Assembly: GCF_003664255.1 (NCBI RefSeq)
Contig: NZ_RCCV01000001.1
Span: 4,154,001 to 4,218,000 of the forward strand
Length of the DNA: 64,000 bases
Reading direction: 5' to 3'
Source: Micromonospora sp. M71_S20
Lineage (GTDB): Bacteria; Actinomycetota; Actinomycetes; Mycobacteriales; Micromonosporaceae
Shown: positions 10,275 to 18,921 of the stretch, piece after piece
How the letters are laid out: every line of letters starts with the position of its first letter
Position numbering within the stretch: the first letter of the stretch is position 1
Position numbers and translations under genes: made by a program
Notes under the pieces: generated by a model
Told to the model about the DNA's origin: nothing
Databases searched by the model: none
What the model saw: only the letters and a program-made list of their open reading frames with translations

Positions 10275-11252
10275 TCAGGAGACCGGACGGGCGTGTTCCA
10301 GCTTGATCGGCGCGTGCAGCGCCGAAACCTCGGCAGCCTCACGATCCTCAACGATCAACTTACCGCCGTCACCCGTCACCGACGCCACCACCCCGCCGGG
10401 AATGTTCAAGGCCGTACGCATCGTCGCCGGATCACCGATCACCGTGATCGTGAACGGACCCGTCAACCGACGCCCGTCCACCACCAACGACCCGCCCTCC
10501 CCGTCCAGGAAGAACGTCGACGCGATGATCCGCACCGTCGCCCGGTCACCACCCGAGATCTGCATCGCCTCCGCGCCCGCACCCCGCAACTCCTGCACCG
10601 CGTCCAACACCCGCGACGCCGAGATCGGCTTCTCACCCGCCTCGAACCGCACCGACAACCCCGGCCCCGTCGCCGGCAACGTCCCCGCCAGGATCCCCAA
10701 CTCGTCGGCCCGCCGCGTCGCCTCCTCCAACGCCGCCTGCCGCCCCTGCTGACCCGAACGCAACTGCCGCTGACTCTCCTCCAGCGTCGCGATGTCCTGC
10801 CGCAGCCGGACCTCCCGCGAATTCAGGTCGTACAGGATCCGCACCAGGTCCTCCTGCCGCGTCGCCGCCACCGTCGGATCCGTCGACGTCGACTTGAACT
10901 GCACCACCAGGGTGAACCCCAGCAACGCCAGCAGCGCCGCGATCATCACCCCGGCCGAACTCACCCGCCGCCGCGGCGCCCCGCCATCCCCGGACACCGC
11001 CGGCACGACCCCACCCGCCTCGGCGGCCCGGCTCAGATCCACCGTCGCGCCGTCGTCGGGCTCCACCACCGCAGGCTCCTGCACGGGAGGCTCCACCGCC
11101 GGCGCCGACCGCTCCGGCGCCAACGGGCTCAACTCGTCCGGATCCGGCGCGTCCGGCCGCGGATCGGGCTCCCCCGCCGGACCCGACGGCCGCCCCGGAC
11201 CCGCCGGCTGCGGCCAACCCGTGCCCGTCTCGGTGTGCTCGTCGCTGCTCAT
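10275..11252 (-). CDS. DUF881-family membrane-anchored protein
   Basis: 325 residues. Proline- and acid-rich cytoplasmic N-terminus (about 1-95), one transmembrane helix (SSAGVMIAALLALLGFTLVV), a coiled-coil stretch, then the DUF881 domain (LRGAGAEAMQISGGDR, GPFTITVIGDPATM). Members resemble divisome FtsL/QL-type cofactors in layout, but function is not established. Second DUF881 gene of the cluster; the Sbp gene starts 10 bases upstream. Start at the ATG 11252 because upstream codons are low-complexity translation of the Sbp region in another frame. Confidence 0.87.
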   Translation of the reverse strand: MSSDEHTETGTGWPQPAGPGRPSGPAGEPDPRPDAPDPDELSPLAPERSAPAVEPPVQEPAVVEPDDGATVDLSRAAEAGGVVPAVSGDGGAPRRRVSSAGVMIAALLALLGFTLVVQFKSTSTDPTVAATRQEDLVRILYDLNSREVRLRQDIATLEESQRQLRSGQQGRQAALEEATRRADELGILAGTLPATGPGLSVRFEAGEKPISASRVLDAVQELRGAGAEAMQISGGDRATVRIIASTFFLDGEGGSLVVDGRRLTGPFTITVIGDPATMRTALNIPGGVVASVTGDGGKLIVEDREAAEVSALHAPIKLEHARPVS

Positions 11253-11262
11253 CGCCACCAAC

Positions 11263-11595
11263 CTACGCCCGGAACAGGTGCCGGCGGATCGCCGCCACGT
11301 TCCCGAAGATCCGCACCCCGAGCACGACCACCACGCCGGTGGAGAGCTGACCGCCCACCCCCAACTGGTCACCCAGATACACGATCAGACCCGCCACCAG
11401 CACGTTCGAAATGAACGACACCACGAACTGCTTGTCGTCGAAGATCCGGTCGAGCTTCGCCCGCACCCCGCCGAACACCGCGTCCAACGCGGCAACCACC
11501 GCGATCGGCAGGTACGGCTGCAACGCCGTGGGCACCGTGGGGTCGAGCCACACCCCGAGGACCACACCGGCGAGCAACGCCAGCACCGCGATCAT
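11263..11595 (-). CDS. sbp: Small basic protein (Sbp, DUF1290 family)
   Basis: 110 residues with three or four hydrophobic helices: MIAVLALLAGVVLGVWLD at the start, LPIAVVAALDAVFGGVRAKL, and FISNVLVAGLIVYLGDQLGV. The VRAKLDRIFDDKQFVVSF stretch is the conserved core of the Sbp family found beside ftsZ in Bacillus and in the pgsA2-gcvH region of actinobacteria. Role unknown. Its ATG overlaps the stop of the upstream DUF881 gene (ATGA), so all three form one translation-coupled unit. Confidence 0.88.
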   Translation of the reverse strand: MIAVLALLAGVVLGVWLDPTVPTALQPYLPIAVVAALDAVFGGVRAKLDRIFDDKQFVVSFISNVLVAGLIVYLGDQLGVGGQLSTGVVVVLGVRIFGNVAAIRRHLFRA

Positions 11596-12536
11596 CGACC
11601 ACCTCCGGAGGGGCTGGGAGACGTCCTCGAACCGGTCGGCCCAGGACTGACGGAACGGTCGGCCCCCGACGGCGACGGCGTCGGGCTCACCGAGGGCTGC
11701 GCGTAGCGTAGCCGCGGGTCCGGAGCCGCCGGCAGGGTGAGGTCCTCCGCCTCGCGCACCCCGAACGACAACCCGGTGTCCTCAGCCACCTTCCGCATCG
11801 TCAACGCGCTGCGGCTGTCCTCGTACCGGTCCCGCATCGACCCCGGACCGATCGCCGACACCTCGTACGGCCCCGTCACCGGCCGGAAGTCCACCAGGAT
11901 CGCCTGCCCCGCCGAACGGATCGTCGACATCGCCGTCAACCGCTGACCGTTGATCGCGATCGCCTCCGCCCCCGCCGCCCACAGGTCGTTGGCCACACCC
12001 TGCAGATCGCTGTAGATCACCCGGGACGGCCCCACGTCCGCGCCGGTCACCGCGTCCTGGTTCTGCGGCGCGTCCGCCAGGCGCACCACCACGCCGTCAC
12101 CGCGCACCCGCCCCAGGCCGGTGCCCGCCTCCAGGTTGTGCAACCGCGCCGCCTCCGAACCACCCAGCGCCGCCGCCCGCTGCCGCGCCACCTCCGCCCG
12201 CAGCTCGTCGGCCCGCACCGACAACCGGTCCGTCTCGGTCTCCCGCTGCTTGATCTGCTCGACCAGGCCGGACCGGGCCTGGCTGCGCCCCGGCTCGGCC
12301 TCCAGCGTCTGTCGGTACGCCACCGCGAACAGGAAACCCAGCAGCAGCGCCACCACCAGGGTCACGGAGCGTGCCGACCAGCGCCGCCACCCCGGGTACG
12401 GCGTCTGCCGCTCCCGACGCCGGGCCGCCGCGTCGGCGTACCCGGGATCCAGCGGGTTGCGGAACAGCTCGGTGAGGAAGTCCGGGGCGTACACCCGGTC
12501 GCCGCGTCCCCGACCGTCGCCCGGCGCGCCCGTCAT
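11592..12536 (-). CDS. DUF881-family membrane protein (first copy)
   Basis: 314 residues. Short cytoplasmic N-terminus (YAPDFLTELFRNPLDPGYAD), one transmembrane helix near residue 55 (SVTLVVALLLGFLFAVAY), a coiled coil (ETETDRLSVRADELRAEVA), then the DUF881 domain (DLWAAGAEAIAINGQRLTAM, GPYEVSAIGPGSM). The C-terminal 40 residues are Ser/Pro-rich. Overlaps both neighbours by ATGA. Positional equivalent of Rv1823, upstream of sbp. Confidence 0.88.
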   Translation of the reverse strand: MTGAPGDGRGRGDRVYAPDFLTELFRNPLDPGYADAAARRRERQTPYPGWRRWSARSVTLVVALLLGFLFAVAYRQTLEAEPGRSQARSGLVEQIKQRETETDRLSVRADELRAEVARQRAAALGGSEAARLHNLEAGTGLGRVRGDGVVVRLADAPQNQDAVTGADVGPSRVIYSDLQGVANDLWAAGAEAIAINGQRLTAMSTIRSAGQAILVDFRPVTGPYEVSAIGPGSMRDRYEDSRSALTMRKVAEDTGLSFGVREAEDLTLPAAPDPRLRYAQPSVSPTPSPSGADRSVSPGPTGSRTSPSPSGGGR

Positions 12537-13174
12537 GCCGGCGCTCCCCCCGCCCGGACCGCCCTGACCAGCCGGCCGGCCTGCACGACGTAGAGCGCGC
12601 CGGCCACCCAGTAGAGCACCAGGCCCCACCAGGCCAGGCCCCAGCCGACCGCCCCGGCCACGGTCGCGGCGCCCGGCACCGCCGCGGCGAGCAGCAGGAC
12701 CGGGAAGGCGGCCAGCAACAGGAAGGTCGCGGTCTTGCCCACGTAGTGCACCGGCGGCGGGCCGTACCCGTGCCGACGCAGCACCGCCAGCGAACCGAGC
12801 AGGAGCAGCTCCCGGGCCAGCAGCGCCGCGGTGAACTGCCAGGGCACCACGTCGCGCGCGGTGAAGCCGAGCAGCGTGGCCAGGATGTAGAGCCGGTCGG
12901 CGAGCGGGTCGAGCAGCTCCCCCAGCCGGCTGACCTGACGCATCCGGCGCGCAACCCAGCCGTCCACCCAGTCCGTGGTGCCGCCGATGGCCAGCACCAC
13001 GACCGCCGCGACGTCGGCGTGCGCCACGAGCAGCAGGTAGAGGAAGAGCGGCACGCCGAGCAACCGGACGAAGCTGATGACGTTCGGCAGCGTGAGGATC
13101 CGGTCGCCCACGGCCGATCCGCTCGTGCCGGCGGTGGCCTCCGGGTGCTCTTCCCGAGCCGGCGGACGCGACAC
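12533..13174 (-). CDS. CDP-alcohol phosphatidyltransferase (PgsA2-like)
   Basis: 213 residues. Integral membrane phospholipid synthase. The catalytic signature D-x2-D-G-x2-A-R-x8-G-x3-D-x3-D is complete: DWVDGWVARRM followed by GELLDPLADR. Six hydrophobic segments surround it. Substrate alcohol (glycerol phosphate, inositol phosphate or another) cannot be told from the sequence; Rv1822/pgsA2 is the positional equivalent. The GTG at 13174 follows a strong GGAGGAGG site by 5 bases, which decides the start over several upstream in-frame codons. First gene of the coupled pgsA-DUF881-sbp-DUF881 set. Confidence 0.9.
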   Translation of the reverse strand: MSRPPAREEHPEATAGTSGSAVGDRILTLPNVISFVRLLGVPLFLYLLLVAHADVAAVVVLAIGGTTDWVDGWVARRMRQVSRLGELLDPLADRLYILATLLGFTARDVVPWQFTAALLARELLLLGSLAVLRRHGYGPPPVHYVGKTATFLLLAAFPVLLLAAAVPGAATVAGAVGWGLAWWGLVLYWVAGALYVVQAGRLVRAVRAGGAPA

Positions 13175-13340
13175 CGAACCTCCTCCGCGACACGCTCCGC
13201 CGCCCGGCCGAGGACCGGCGGCACGGAGAACGTGGGCGCTGTCGGGCCGGCTGCCGCCGGCGTCCCCTGCGGCCCCCCGTACGGGACCTTCGCCTGACAT
13301 CGGCCCGCGATCGCGACGATCACGGGCCGGTTGCGCTGCC

Positions 13341-13346
13341 ACTATA
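13341..13346 (-). promoter_or_regulatory. Candidate -10 element for the phosphatidyltransferase operon
   Basis: The minus strand reads TATAGT, a good actinobacterial -10 hexamer, 167 bases before the GTG start of the first gene. No convincing -35 box is seen at the right distance. Assignment is tentative. Confidence 0.35.
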
Positions 13347-13381
13347 TCGGGCTCTCGGCGCCCCCTTCGGCCTCAGGCGTC

Positions 13382-13404
13382 CGGTCCCGCCTGCGGCGGG
13401 ACCG
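13382..13404 (-). terminator. Hairpin terminator downstream of the MarR/SpoIIE operon
   Basis: Perfect 10-base-pair stem (CGGTCCCGCC with GGCGGGACCG) around a TGC loop, 84 bases past the MarR stop codon. No U tract, as is common for hairpin terminators in high-GC actinobacteria. Confidence 0.55.
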
Positions 13405-13487
13405 TCGGGTGTGGTGCGTCACCACCCGTAAAGCATCCTAGGACACTAGTGGAGCGATGGAAGCGCGTGCACCAGGGGGACGATCCG

Positions 13488-14015
13488 TCAGGCGGTGCGG
13501 GCCCGGGAGTCCGCCGGCGACTCGGTCGGGGCGGCGGTGGCCGCGCGCTCGAAGGCCACCAACGCCAGCCACAGCTCGTGCTGCGCCCGACCGGGCATCC
13601 GGTCCAGCACGGCCTGCACCGCCCGGTGCCGGCGCTCCTGCAGCTCGCGTAGCAGCGTCTCGGCGGCTGCCGTCGGCATCAGCCGCACCTCCCGCCGGTC
13701 GCGGGGATCGGGCACCCGGCGCAGCAGCCCGGTGGCCTCCAACCGGTCGCAGAGCCGGCTCGCCGAGGACGGCACGACGTCCAACAACTCGGCCAGGCCG
13801 TTGACGTTGGTCTCCGGCCGGCTGCTGATCAGCGACAGCACGCGCAGCTGCGTCGGGGAGACGGCCATCTGGTGGCGGGACGCCGCCGAGTCGAGCACAC
13901 CGACGAGCGCCTCGGCGGCGGCGTCGATCGCCGCGGCGAGATTCGGAGGTCGCTCCACCCGGTGTCCCCTGCGATCGTCCCGCTCGTGTCCTGCCGGTGC
14001 GACGACGGCTCTCAC
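13488..14015 (-). CDS. MarR-family transcriptional regulator
   Basis: 175 residues. Winged-helix core: SPTQLRVLSLISSRPETNVN, LAELLDVVPSSASRLCDRLE and GLLRRVPDPRDRREVRLMPT (wing). N- and C-terminal helices would form the dimer interface. It begins with GTG overlapping the stop of the SpoIIE phosphatase gene (GTGA, 14012-14015), so a signalling phosphatase and a DNA-binding protein are co-expressed. Ligand and target are unknown; there is no recognisable efflux or redox gene next to it. Confidence 0.9.
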   Translation of the reverse strand: MRAVVAPAGHERDDRRGHRVERPPNLAAAIDAAAEALVGVLDSAASRHQMAVSPTQLRVLSLISSRPETNVNGLAELLDVVPSSASRLCDRLEATGLLRRVPDPRDRREVRLMPTAAAETLLRELQERRHRAVQAVLDRMPGRAQHELWLALVAFERAATAAPTESPADSRARTA

Positions 14016-15190
14016 CCGTCGCCCCGCCCGGCGGAACCGCGCCAGTCCAGGCAGACGACGACCGCGTCGTCGCGCAGGTCGGCGTCCGCGTGCCAGGCGT
14101 GCAGTTCGCGCATCACCGTACCAACCGCTTCCGCCGGCGGTTGCAGCCGCGTGGACCGCATCGCCCGCGCCATCGTCCGCTCGCCGTACGCCCCGCGGTC
14201 ACCGGGGTCGGCGGCCCACACCCCGTCGCTGACCACGAAGAGCCGGTCCCCCGGTTCCAGCTCGAACTCCTGGACGTCGTAGCGGGCCTCGGCGAACATG
14301 CCCAGCGGCAGCTGCTGCTCCAGCTGGATGGGGGTCACCGTGCCGCCGCGCACCCGCAGAAGGTGCGGGGATCCGGCGTCCACCGCCCGCACCCGGCCCG
14401 TGACGGTGTCCAGTTCGAGCAGCAGCGTGGCCACGTACCGGCGACCGCGGTGCTGGTAGAAGACCGTGTCGGAGGCCAACTCGGCCTGCTCGACGAGGCT
14501 GCCTCCGGAGCGCCGGGCGTTGCGCAGCGCGTTCACGGTCACGGCGGTCAGCAGCGCCGCCGCCAGCCCGATGCCGGCGCCGTTGAGCACCGTCACGGTG
14601 AGCCGGTCGTCGTCCACGGACCAGTCGAAGTGGTCACCACCGACCGTGTACGCCGGCTCCAGCTGGCCGGCGAGCTCGAACGCCGCGTGGCTCACGCCGC
14701 GTCCCGGCAGCAGTTCCCACTGCATCTCGGCGGCCATGCTGAGCCGCTCCCGCCGGCGGACCCGGCGGTAGCGGTCGGTCTCCCGGTCCGCCGCGCGCAG
14801 CACGACCGCCAACTCACCGGCGATGTCCACGGCCCGCTCGACGACGTCCGGGTCGGGCGGAGCGGGCAGCTCGACCAGGAGCACGCCCAGCCGCTCCCCC
14901 CACACCGACAGCGGCAGGTAGAGCCGGCACCGGCCCTCGTCGTCGGCGTCGGTCATCGGCTGCTGGCTGCTGAAGCAGCGCTGCGCCGCGTCGTGACAGG
15001 CGAGGAAGCCGCCGTCGGAGAGGTCCGCGTCGAGCACCGGCCAGAGCCCGGTGATCCGGTAGTCGGCGATGAACACGTCCGTACGCGAGGCGCCCAGGAC
15101 GGACCGGATGGCCCGGTCCGCCGCCTCCACCACCTGGTCGGGCGGGGCCGCACGAAGCGCACGCGAGACCTGGCCCGGTGCCTCCAACAT
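14012..15190 (-). CDS. PP2C-type SpoIIE phosphatase with N-terminal GAF-like domain
   Basis: 392 residues. N-terminal GAF-like sensor domain (about 20-135), a linker helix with RRERLSMAAEMQWELLPG, then the SpoIIE/PP2C domain with VGGDHFDW (183-190), SDGVWAADP and DDAVVVCLD. Such proteins dephosphorylate anti-sigma-factor antagonists. The usual metal-binding Asp of the DxSGxG motif appears as Asn203 in LNGAGIG, so activity may be altered. The ATG at 15190 is chosen because GGAGG lies 6 bases before it; another ATG two codons upstream has no spacing. Co-transcribed with the MarR gene. Confidence 0.88.
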   Translation of the reverse strand: MLEAPGQVSRALRAAPPDQVVEAADRAIRSVLGASRTDVFIADYRITGLWPVLDADLSDGGFLACHDAAQRCFSSQQPMTDADDEGRCRLYLPLSVWGERLGVLLVELPAPPDPDVVERAVDIAGELAVVLRAADRETDRYRRVRRRERLSMAAEMQWELLPGRGVSHAAFELAGQLEPAYTVGGDHFDWSVDDDRLTVTVLNGAGIGLAAALLTAVTVNALRNARRSGGSLVEQAELASDTVFYQHRGRRYVATLLLELDTVTGRVRAVDAGSPHLLRVRGGTVTPIQLEQQLPLGMFAEARYDVQEFELEPGDRLFVVSDGVWAADPGDRGAYGERTMARAMRSTRLQPPAEAVGTVMRELHAWHADADLRDDAVVVCLDWRGSAGRGDG

Positions 15191-15452
15191 GATCATCCTC
15201 CGGAAGCTTGCCGTAGGGCAAGCATCATACGGAGGCCCCTCCCCCGCCCTCCGGGCGGGCGGGCGCACGGCAGGGGCCCGGCCGCCGCACCCCGGGTGAG
15301 CACGGACGCACGGTGCGGCAGCCCCACGTCGCCTCGGGCGGCGCCGGCGCGGCGACCGAGGGCTGCGGCGGCGACCGGGCGCTCGGGAGGCGGCCGGTTG
15401 CCGCGGCAGCGGCCGGGGCTCGGGCGTCGGCGGGGTGCTGCGGTGGTGCCGG

Positions 15453-16199
15453 TCAGGCCGGCGAGCGGACGGCGAGCCCGCCGTGGAAGGCGTCCGGCAG
15501 CTGGGCCGGCGGGCCGTCCGGACGCCACCGGGCGATCGGGACGATGCCGTCCTCGGTGGGCGTCCAGCGGCCCAGCAGCGGCACGAACGCGGCCGGCGGG
15601 CGCATCCGGAACGCCGGGCCCATCATCGCGAGGGCCTCCGGGAAGCCGGCCAGTTCCTCCGTGTCGAAGTCGACGGCGAGCAGGCTGCCGGGCGCGGTGG
15701 CCTCGTGGAGCTCGTCGAGGGTGCGGGCCAGCGTCTCGTCGTCGAGGAACGCGGCCAGACCGAGGAAGACCACGCCGACCGGTCTCCTCCCCCACCCCGG
15801 CACGAACCGGTGCAGCTGGGCGCGGTCGACCGTGCCGATGTCAGTGGCGTCGCCGTAGCCGTAGCCGGCCCGGTCGCTGCCGGCCAGCAGGCGCTGACCG
15901 AGGCGGATGGTGACCGGGTCGACGTCGGTGTAGAGAACGGTGGCCTCCGGGGCGGCCTCGTGCACGTTGCCCATCGTGGGCACCCCGGCGCCGAAGACGA
16001 GGAAGCTGTCCACCCCCCGGGCGGTCATCGCCCGGACCGCCCGGCCGAGAAAGGCGCGCAGCTCGCGGAAGACCGGCGCGCACGGCCCGTACGCCCGCTC
16101 GAAGTCGCGGGCGGCCGCCACGTCGACCGGGTAGTGGTGCTCCCCGCCGAGCCAGAAGTCGATCATCCGCGCGGTGCTCGGCTGGTCCGGCTCAACCAT
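15453..16199 (-). CDS. SAM-dependent methyltransferase, DUF574 family
   Basis: 248 residues. Family signature at the N-terminus PSTARMIDFWLGGEHHYPVD with DVAAARDF, then FLVFGAGVPTMGNVHEAA and YTDVDPVTI (SAM-binding core). This is the S-adenosyl methyltransferase family abundant in Streptomyces and Micromonospora; natural substrates are not known. Start at the ATG 16199, preceded by GGGAGGGAG. Divergent from the universal stress protein gene with 119 bases between them. Confidence 0.88.
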   Translation of the reverse strand: MVEPDQPSTARMIDFWLGGEHHYPVDVAAARDFERAYGPCAPVFRELRAFLGRAVRAMTARGVDSFLVFGAGVPTMGNVHEAAPEATVLYTDVDPVTIRLGQRLLAGSDRAGYGYGDATDIGTVDRAQLHRFVPGWGRRPVGVVFLGLAAFLDDETLARTLDELHEATAPGSLLAVDFDTEELAGFPEALAMMGPAFRMRPPAAFVPLLGRWTPTEDGIVPIARWRPDGPPAQLPDAFHGGLAVRSPA

Positions 16200-16273
16200 C
16201 GACGACGCTCCCTCCCCGGTGGGCGTGGACAGCGTACCCACCGGTCGGGCTGCGCGGTATCGGCCCGCCGACA

Positions 16274-16303
16274 GGTTCCCGGCCGCGATACTGGCCGGGA
16301 ACC
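16274..16303 (+). repeat. Perfect inverted repeat in the leader of the universal stress gene
   Basis: GGTTCCCGGCC and GGCCGGGAACC form 11-base arms around an 8-base loop, directly before the GGAGG of the universal stress protein gene and between divergent genes. It could be an operator or an RNA hairpin that affects ribosome access. Confidence 0.6.
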
Positions 16304-16318
16304 GGCGGGAGGTGGGCG

Positions 16319-17200
16319 GTGAACTCGGCGAACGGCGCGGCGGTGGTCGTCGGCGTGGACGGCTCGGACTCGGCGCTGCGCGCCGTGCGGCTCGCCGCCG
16401 TCGAGGCCGCCCGCCGGCACCGGCCGCTGCGGATCGTGCACGCCTTCATCTGGCCCCTGCTGCGCGTGCCGGTCGACCCCCCCGCCGCCGGCCCGCCCGG
16501 TGCCGGCCTGCGGCACCAGGCGGAGCAGGTTGTCGCCGCCGCCACGGACGAGGCCGAGGCGACGGTTCCCGGGCTGCGGATCTCCGGCGAGATCATCGAC
16601 GGCGAGGCCGCCGCGGTGCTGCTCGGCGAGTCGCCGGCCGCCGCGATGATCGTGCTCGGCGACCGGGGGCTCGGCGGCTTCTCCGCCCTGGTGGTCGGGT
16701 CCGTCGCGGTGCAGGTCGCCGCGTATGCCGACTGTCCCGTGCTGGTCGCCCGGGGCACCGACCACCCCGACGGGCCCGTGGTCGTCGGCGTGGACGGCTC
16801 CGAGACGGCCCGGCTCGCCGCGGAGTTCGCCGTGGAGGAGGCGTCGGTACGCGGCGCGGCGCTGGTCGCGGTGCACGCCTACCGGCATCCGACCTCCACC
16901 GGCCCCGGGGACATGCGACCACTGGTGTACGACGACACCGAGCTGCGTTCCGAGGAGGAGCGGGTGGTCGCCGAGTCGCTGGCGGGGCTCACCCAGCGGT
17001 GGCCGGACGTGCCGGTCAGCCGGGAGACCACGCGGGGCCGCCCCACCACCGTGCTCGCCGAGGCGTCCCGGCGGGCCCAACTGCTGGTGGTCGGCCGGCA
17101 GGGGCGCGGGGAGCTGACCGGGCTGCTGCTGGGCTCGGTGAGCCAGTCGCTGCTGCACCACGCCGACTGCCCGGTCGCGGTGATCCGCGCGCCACGCTGA
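16319..17200 (+). CDS. Universal stress protein, two tandem Usp domains
   Basis: 293 residues. Two Usp domains, each starting VVVGVDGS (about residues 9 and 153) and each ending with a nucleotide-binding loop: VLGDRGLGGFSALVVGSVA and VVGRQGRGELTGLLLGSVS. The second domain has the full G-x2-G-x9-G-[ST] ATP motif. Typical of the two-domain Usp of dormancy-type responses in mycobacteria. GTG start with GGAGG 6 bases upstream. Monocistronic by spacing. Confidence 0.93.
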   Translation: MNSANGAAVVVGVDGSDSALRAVRLAAVEAARRHRPLRIVHAFIWPLLRVPVDPPAAGPPGAGLRHQAEQVVAAATDEAEATVPGLRISGEIIDGEAAAVLLGESPAAAMIVLGDRGLGGFSALVVGSVAVQVAAYADCPVLVARGTDHPDGPVVVGVDGSETARLAAEFAVEEASVRGAALVAVHAYRHPTSTGPGDMRPLVYDDTELRSEEERVVAESLAGLTQRWPDVPVSRETTRGRPTTVLAEASRRAQLLVVGRQGRGELTGLLLGSVSQSLLHHADCPVAVIRAPR

Positions 17201-17395
17201 ACGGGGCGCCGTGCCTCATGGCGATTCACCCAGGGGCGTGGCGGCGCCCGCGCCTCGGCCGGGGCGCGTCGCACTGCCTGGTGTTGGTTCCGCGGATGAC
17301 TGGCGGCTAGGGCCAGCCGCCCGCCGCGGCCCGGGTGACGTCTCAGCGCCAATCTGGCACTGGCGCCGACAGGTTTGTTGTGGAAACCTATTGGC

Positions 17396-18091
17396 ATGAC
17401 TACTGAGTCGATATCCGCCGGCGGCGATCCCCGCCGGCTGCTGTCCGAGGTTCGCTCCCTGGCGCACCGGGTACGTCTCGACCAACGGATGACCTGGGTC
17501 GCGCTGCTTGTGCTGGCCGGCGTGACGTTCGTCGGGATCCCGTTCGACTGGCTCGGCATGACGGTGCACTGTCACCCCGACACCAGCTGCGAATTCGCCC
17601 GGCGGGGCGTGCTGTACTACTGGCCGCCGGCGCTCCTGCTCGCCTACGCGGCGATCGCCGTCTCCTATGTGCGGGCTGCCCGGGCACGCGGGCTGGGTGC
17701 CCGGGTCTTGCCGTACGTGATCGCTGGCGCCGCGACGACCGTCGTGTTCACCACCGCTTGGGTAGCCGCGGCCCTGTATTTTCCGAGCCACCCGGAGTCG
17801 ATGCAGCGACTCTCGTACTGGTGGCTGGTGCTGGACCGGCTGGTCTCACCCTGGAGCATGATCGGTATCGCGCTGGTGGTGCTGGCCCGGATCGAGCGCA
17901 ACATCGGGCTGCTGCTGTTCACCCTCGCCTACCTGGCCCTGGTGCTGCTGGTGCTGCCGATGAACGAGGGCTGGGGACTGGCAGGCTGGGGAATTCAGGC
18001 CCGATTCGCGGTGCCGCAAGCCATCAGCGGCGCGGTGCTGCTGCTCGGCGCGGTCGGGTTCTTCACGTCGGCCCGCAGGCGGCAGCGGTGA
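17396..18091 (+). CDS. Multi-pass membrane protein of unknown function
   Basis: 231 residues. Cytoplasmic N-terminus of about 35 residues, then about six transmembrane helices, for example WVALLVLAGVTFVGIPFDWL, GVLYYWPPALLLAYAAIAVSY (shown in part), AAALYFPSHP and GLLLFTLAYLALVLLVLPM. A conserved-looking extracellular loop holds HCHPDTSCEF. No family recognised. Its stop overlaps the GTG of the small winged-helix regulator, so the pair is probably a membrane protein with its own regulator, as in PadR/MarR-controlled pairs. Confidence 0.8.
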   Translation: MTTESISAGGDPRRLLSEVRSLAHRVRLDQRMTWVALLVLAGVTFVGIPFDWLGMTVHCHPDTSCEFARRGVLYYWPPALLLAYAAIAVSYVRAARARGLGARVLPYVIAGAATTVVFTTAWVAAALYFPSHPESMQRLSYWWLVLDRLVSPWSMIGIALVVLARIERNIGLLLFTLAYLALVLLVLPMNEGWGLAGWGIQARFAVPQAISGAVLLLGAVGFFTSARRRQR

Positions 18092-18435
18092 CAGCCGCGC
18101 CCGGCACCCCGGGCCCGGATGCCGGGCACCCGGTCACCGGGCTGGACGAGGTGGTGCACCAGCGGGCACGGCTGGGCATCCTGACCATCGCGCACGAGGC
18201 CCACCGGGTCGAGTTCGGCTACCTTCGCACCCACCTCGAGCTGACCGCCGGCAACCTCTCCAAGCACCTCAGCGTGCTGGAATCGGCCGGCCTGATCGAG
18301 GTCGAGAAGGGCTACGAGGGCCGGCGCGGCCGCACCTGGATCACCCTCACCGCCGCCGGCACCACCGCGCTCGCCAACGAGATCGGGCGACTCAAGCAGC
18401 TCATCGCCCGCGTCGAGACGACCAACGGGCAGTAG
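18088..18435 (+). CDS. Winged-helix transcriptional regulator (MarR/ArsR-like, HTH_34)
   Basis: 115 residues. Single winged-helix domain: VHQRARLGILTIAHEAHRVE, FGYLRTHLELTAGNLSKHLS, LESAGLIEVEKGYEGRRGRT and WITLTAAGTTAL. This matches the small regulator family often found next to an uncharacterised membrane protein. GTGA overlap with the upstream gene (18088-18091) indicates coupling. Confidence 0.88.
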   Translation: MTAAPGTPGPDAGHPVTGLDEVVHQRARLGILTIAHEAHRVEFGYLRTHLELTAGNLSKHLSVLESAGLIEVEKGYEGRRGRTWITLTAAGTTALANEIGRLKQLIARVETTNGQ

Positions 18436-18708
18436 CGACGACCGTCGGCCGACCAGCCATCCCCGTCACCCCGGCGCACGGCATCAACAGCGACAGGGCA
18501 TCCCCAGCCCGGCGCGATTCCTCGACCGGCTTGTTGCCGGTTTCCGGCGTACTCCGGTCGGCCCCCTCCGGGCGCCCACGCCGGACCGGGCGCCCCCGCG
18601 CGCCGCGCCGAACGGGCGCTGCGGCGAACCGGTCGCGGGGTTGGTCCCCGCGCAGACGGGTAGACGACCGCGGTACGCCAACGGCGACGACGACCGGAGG
18701 AGGCAGTG

Positions 18709-18921
18709 ATGCCAGGACCACGGCCGGGCAGCAACGCGTACGACAAGCAGCGGGCACGCATCCGGAACGCGATCGACGATTCGGGACGGCGGGTGCCGGA
18801 CGACAAGGCCAACGACGTGGCCAACCGGATCCTGCAGTCCGACCGCGGGCAGCGGGGGGTCGTCCGCGGCGAGCGGGCCTACGGCCCCAAGGGCGAGCGC
18901 GAACCTGGCGACCCGAAGTGA
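18709..18921 (+). CDS. Small basic hydrophilic protein
   Basis: 70 residues, begins MPGPRPGSNAYDKQRARIRN and continues with VPDDKANDVANRILQ. Highly charged, no membrane segment and no family recognised. GGAGGAGG precedes the ATG by 5 bases; a GTG three bases earlier is an alternative. Its stop overlaps the GTG of the next membrane-protein gene. The 273 bases before it hold no gene that I can support. Confidence 0.72.
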   Translation: MPGPRPGSNAYDKQRARIRNAIDDSGRRVPDDKANDVANRILQSDRGQRGVVRGERAYGPKGEREPGDPK

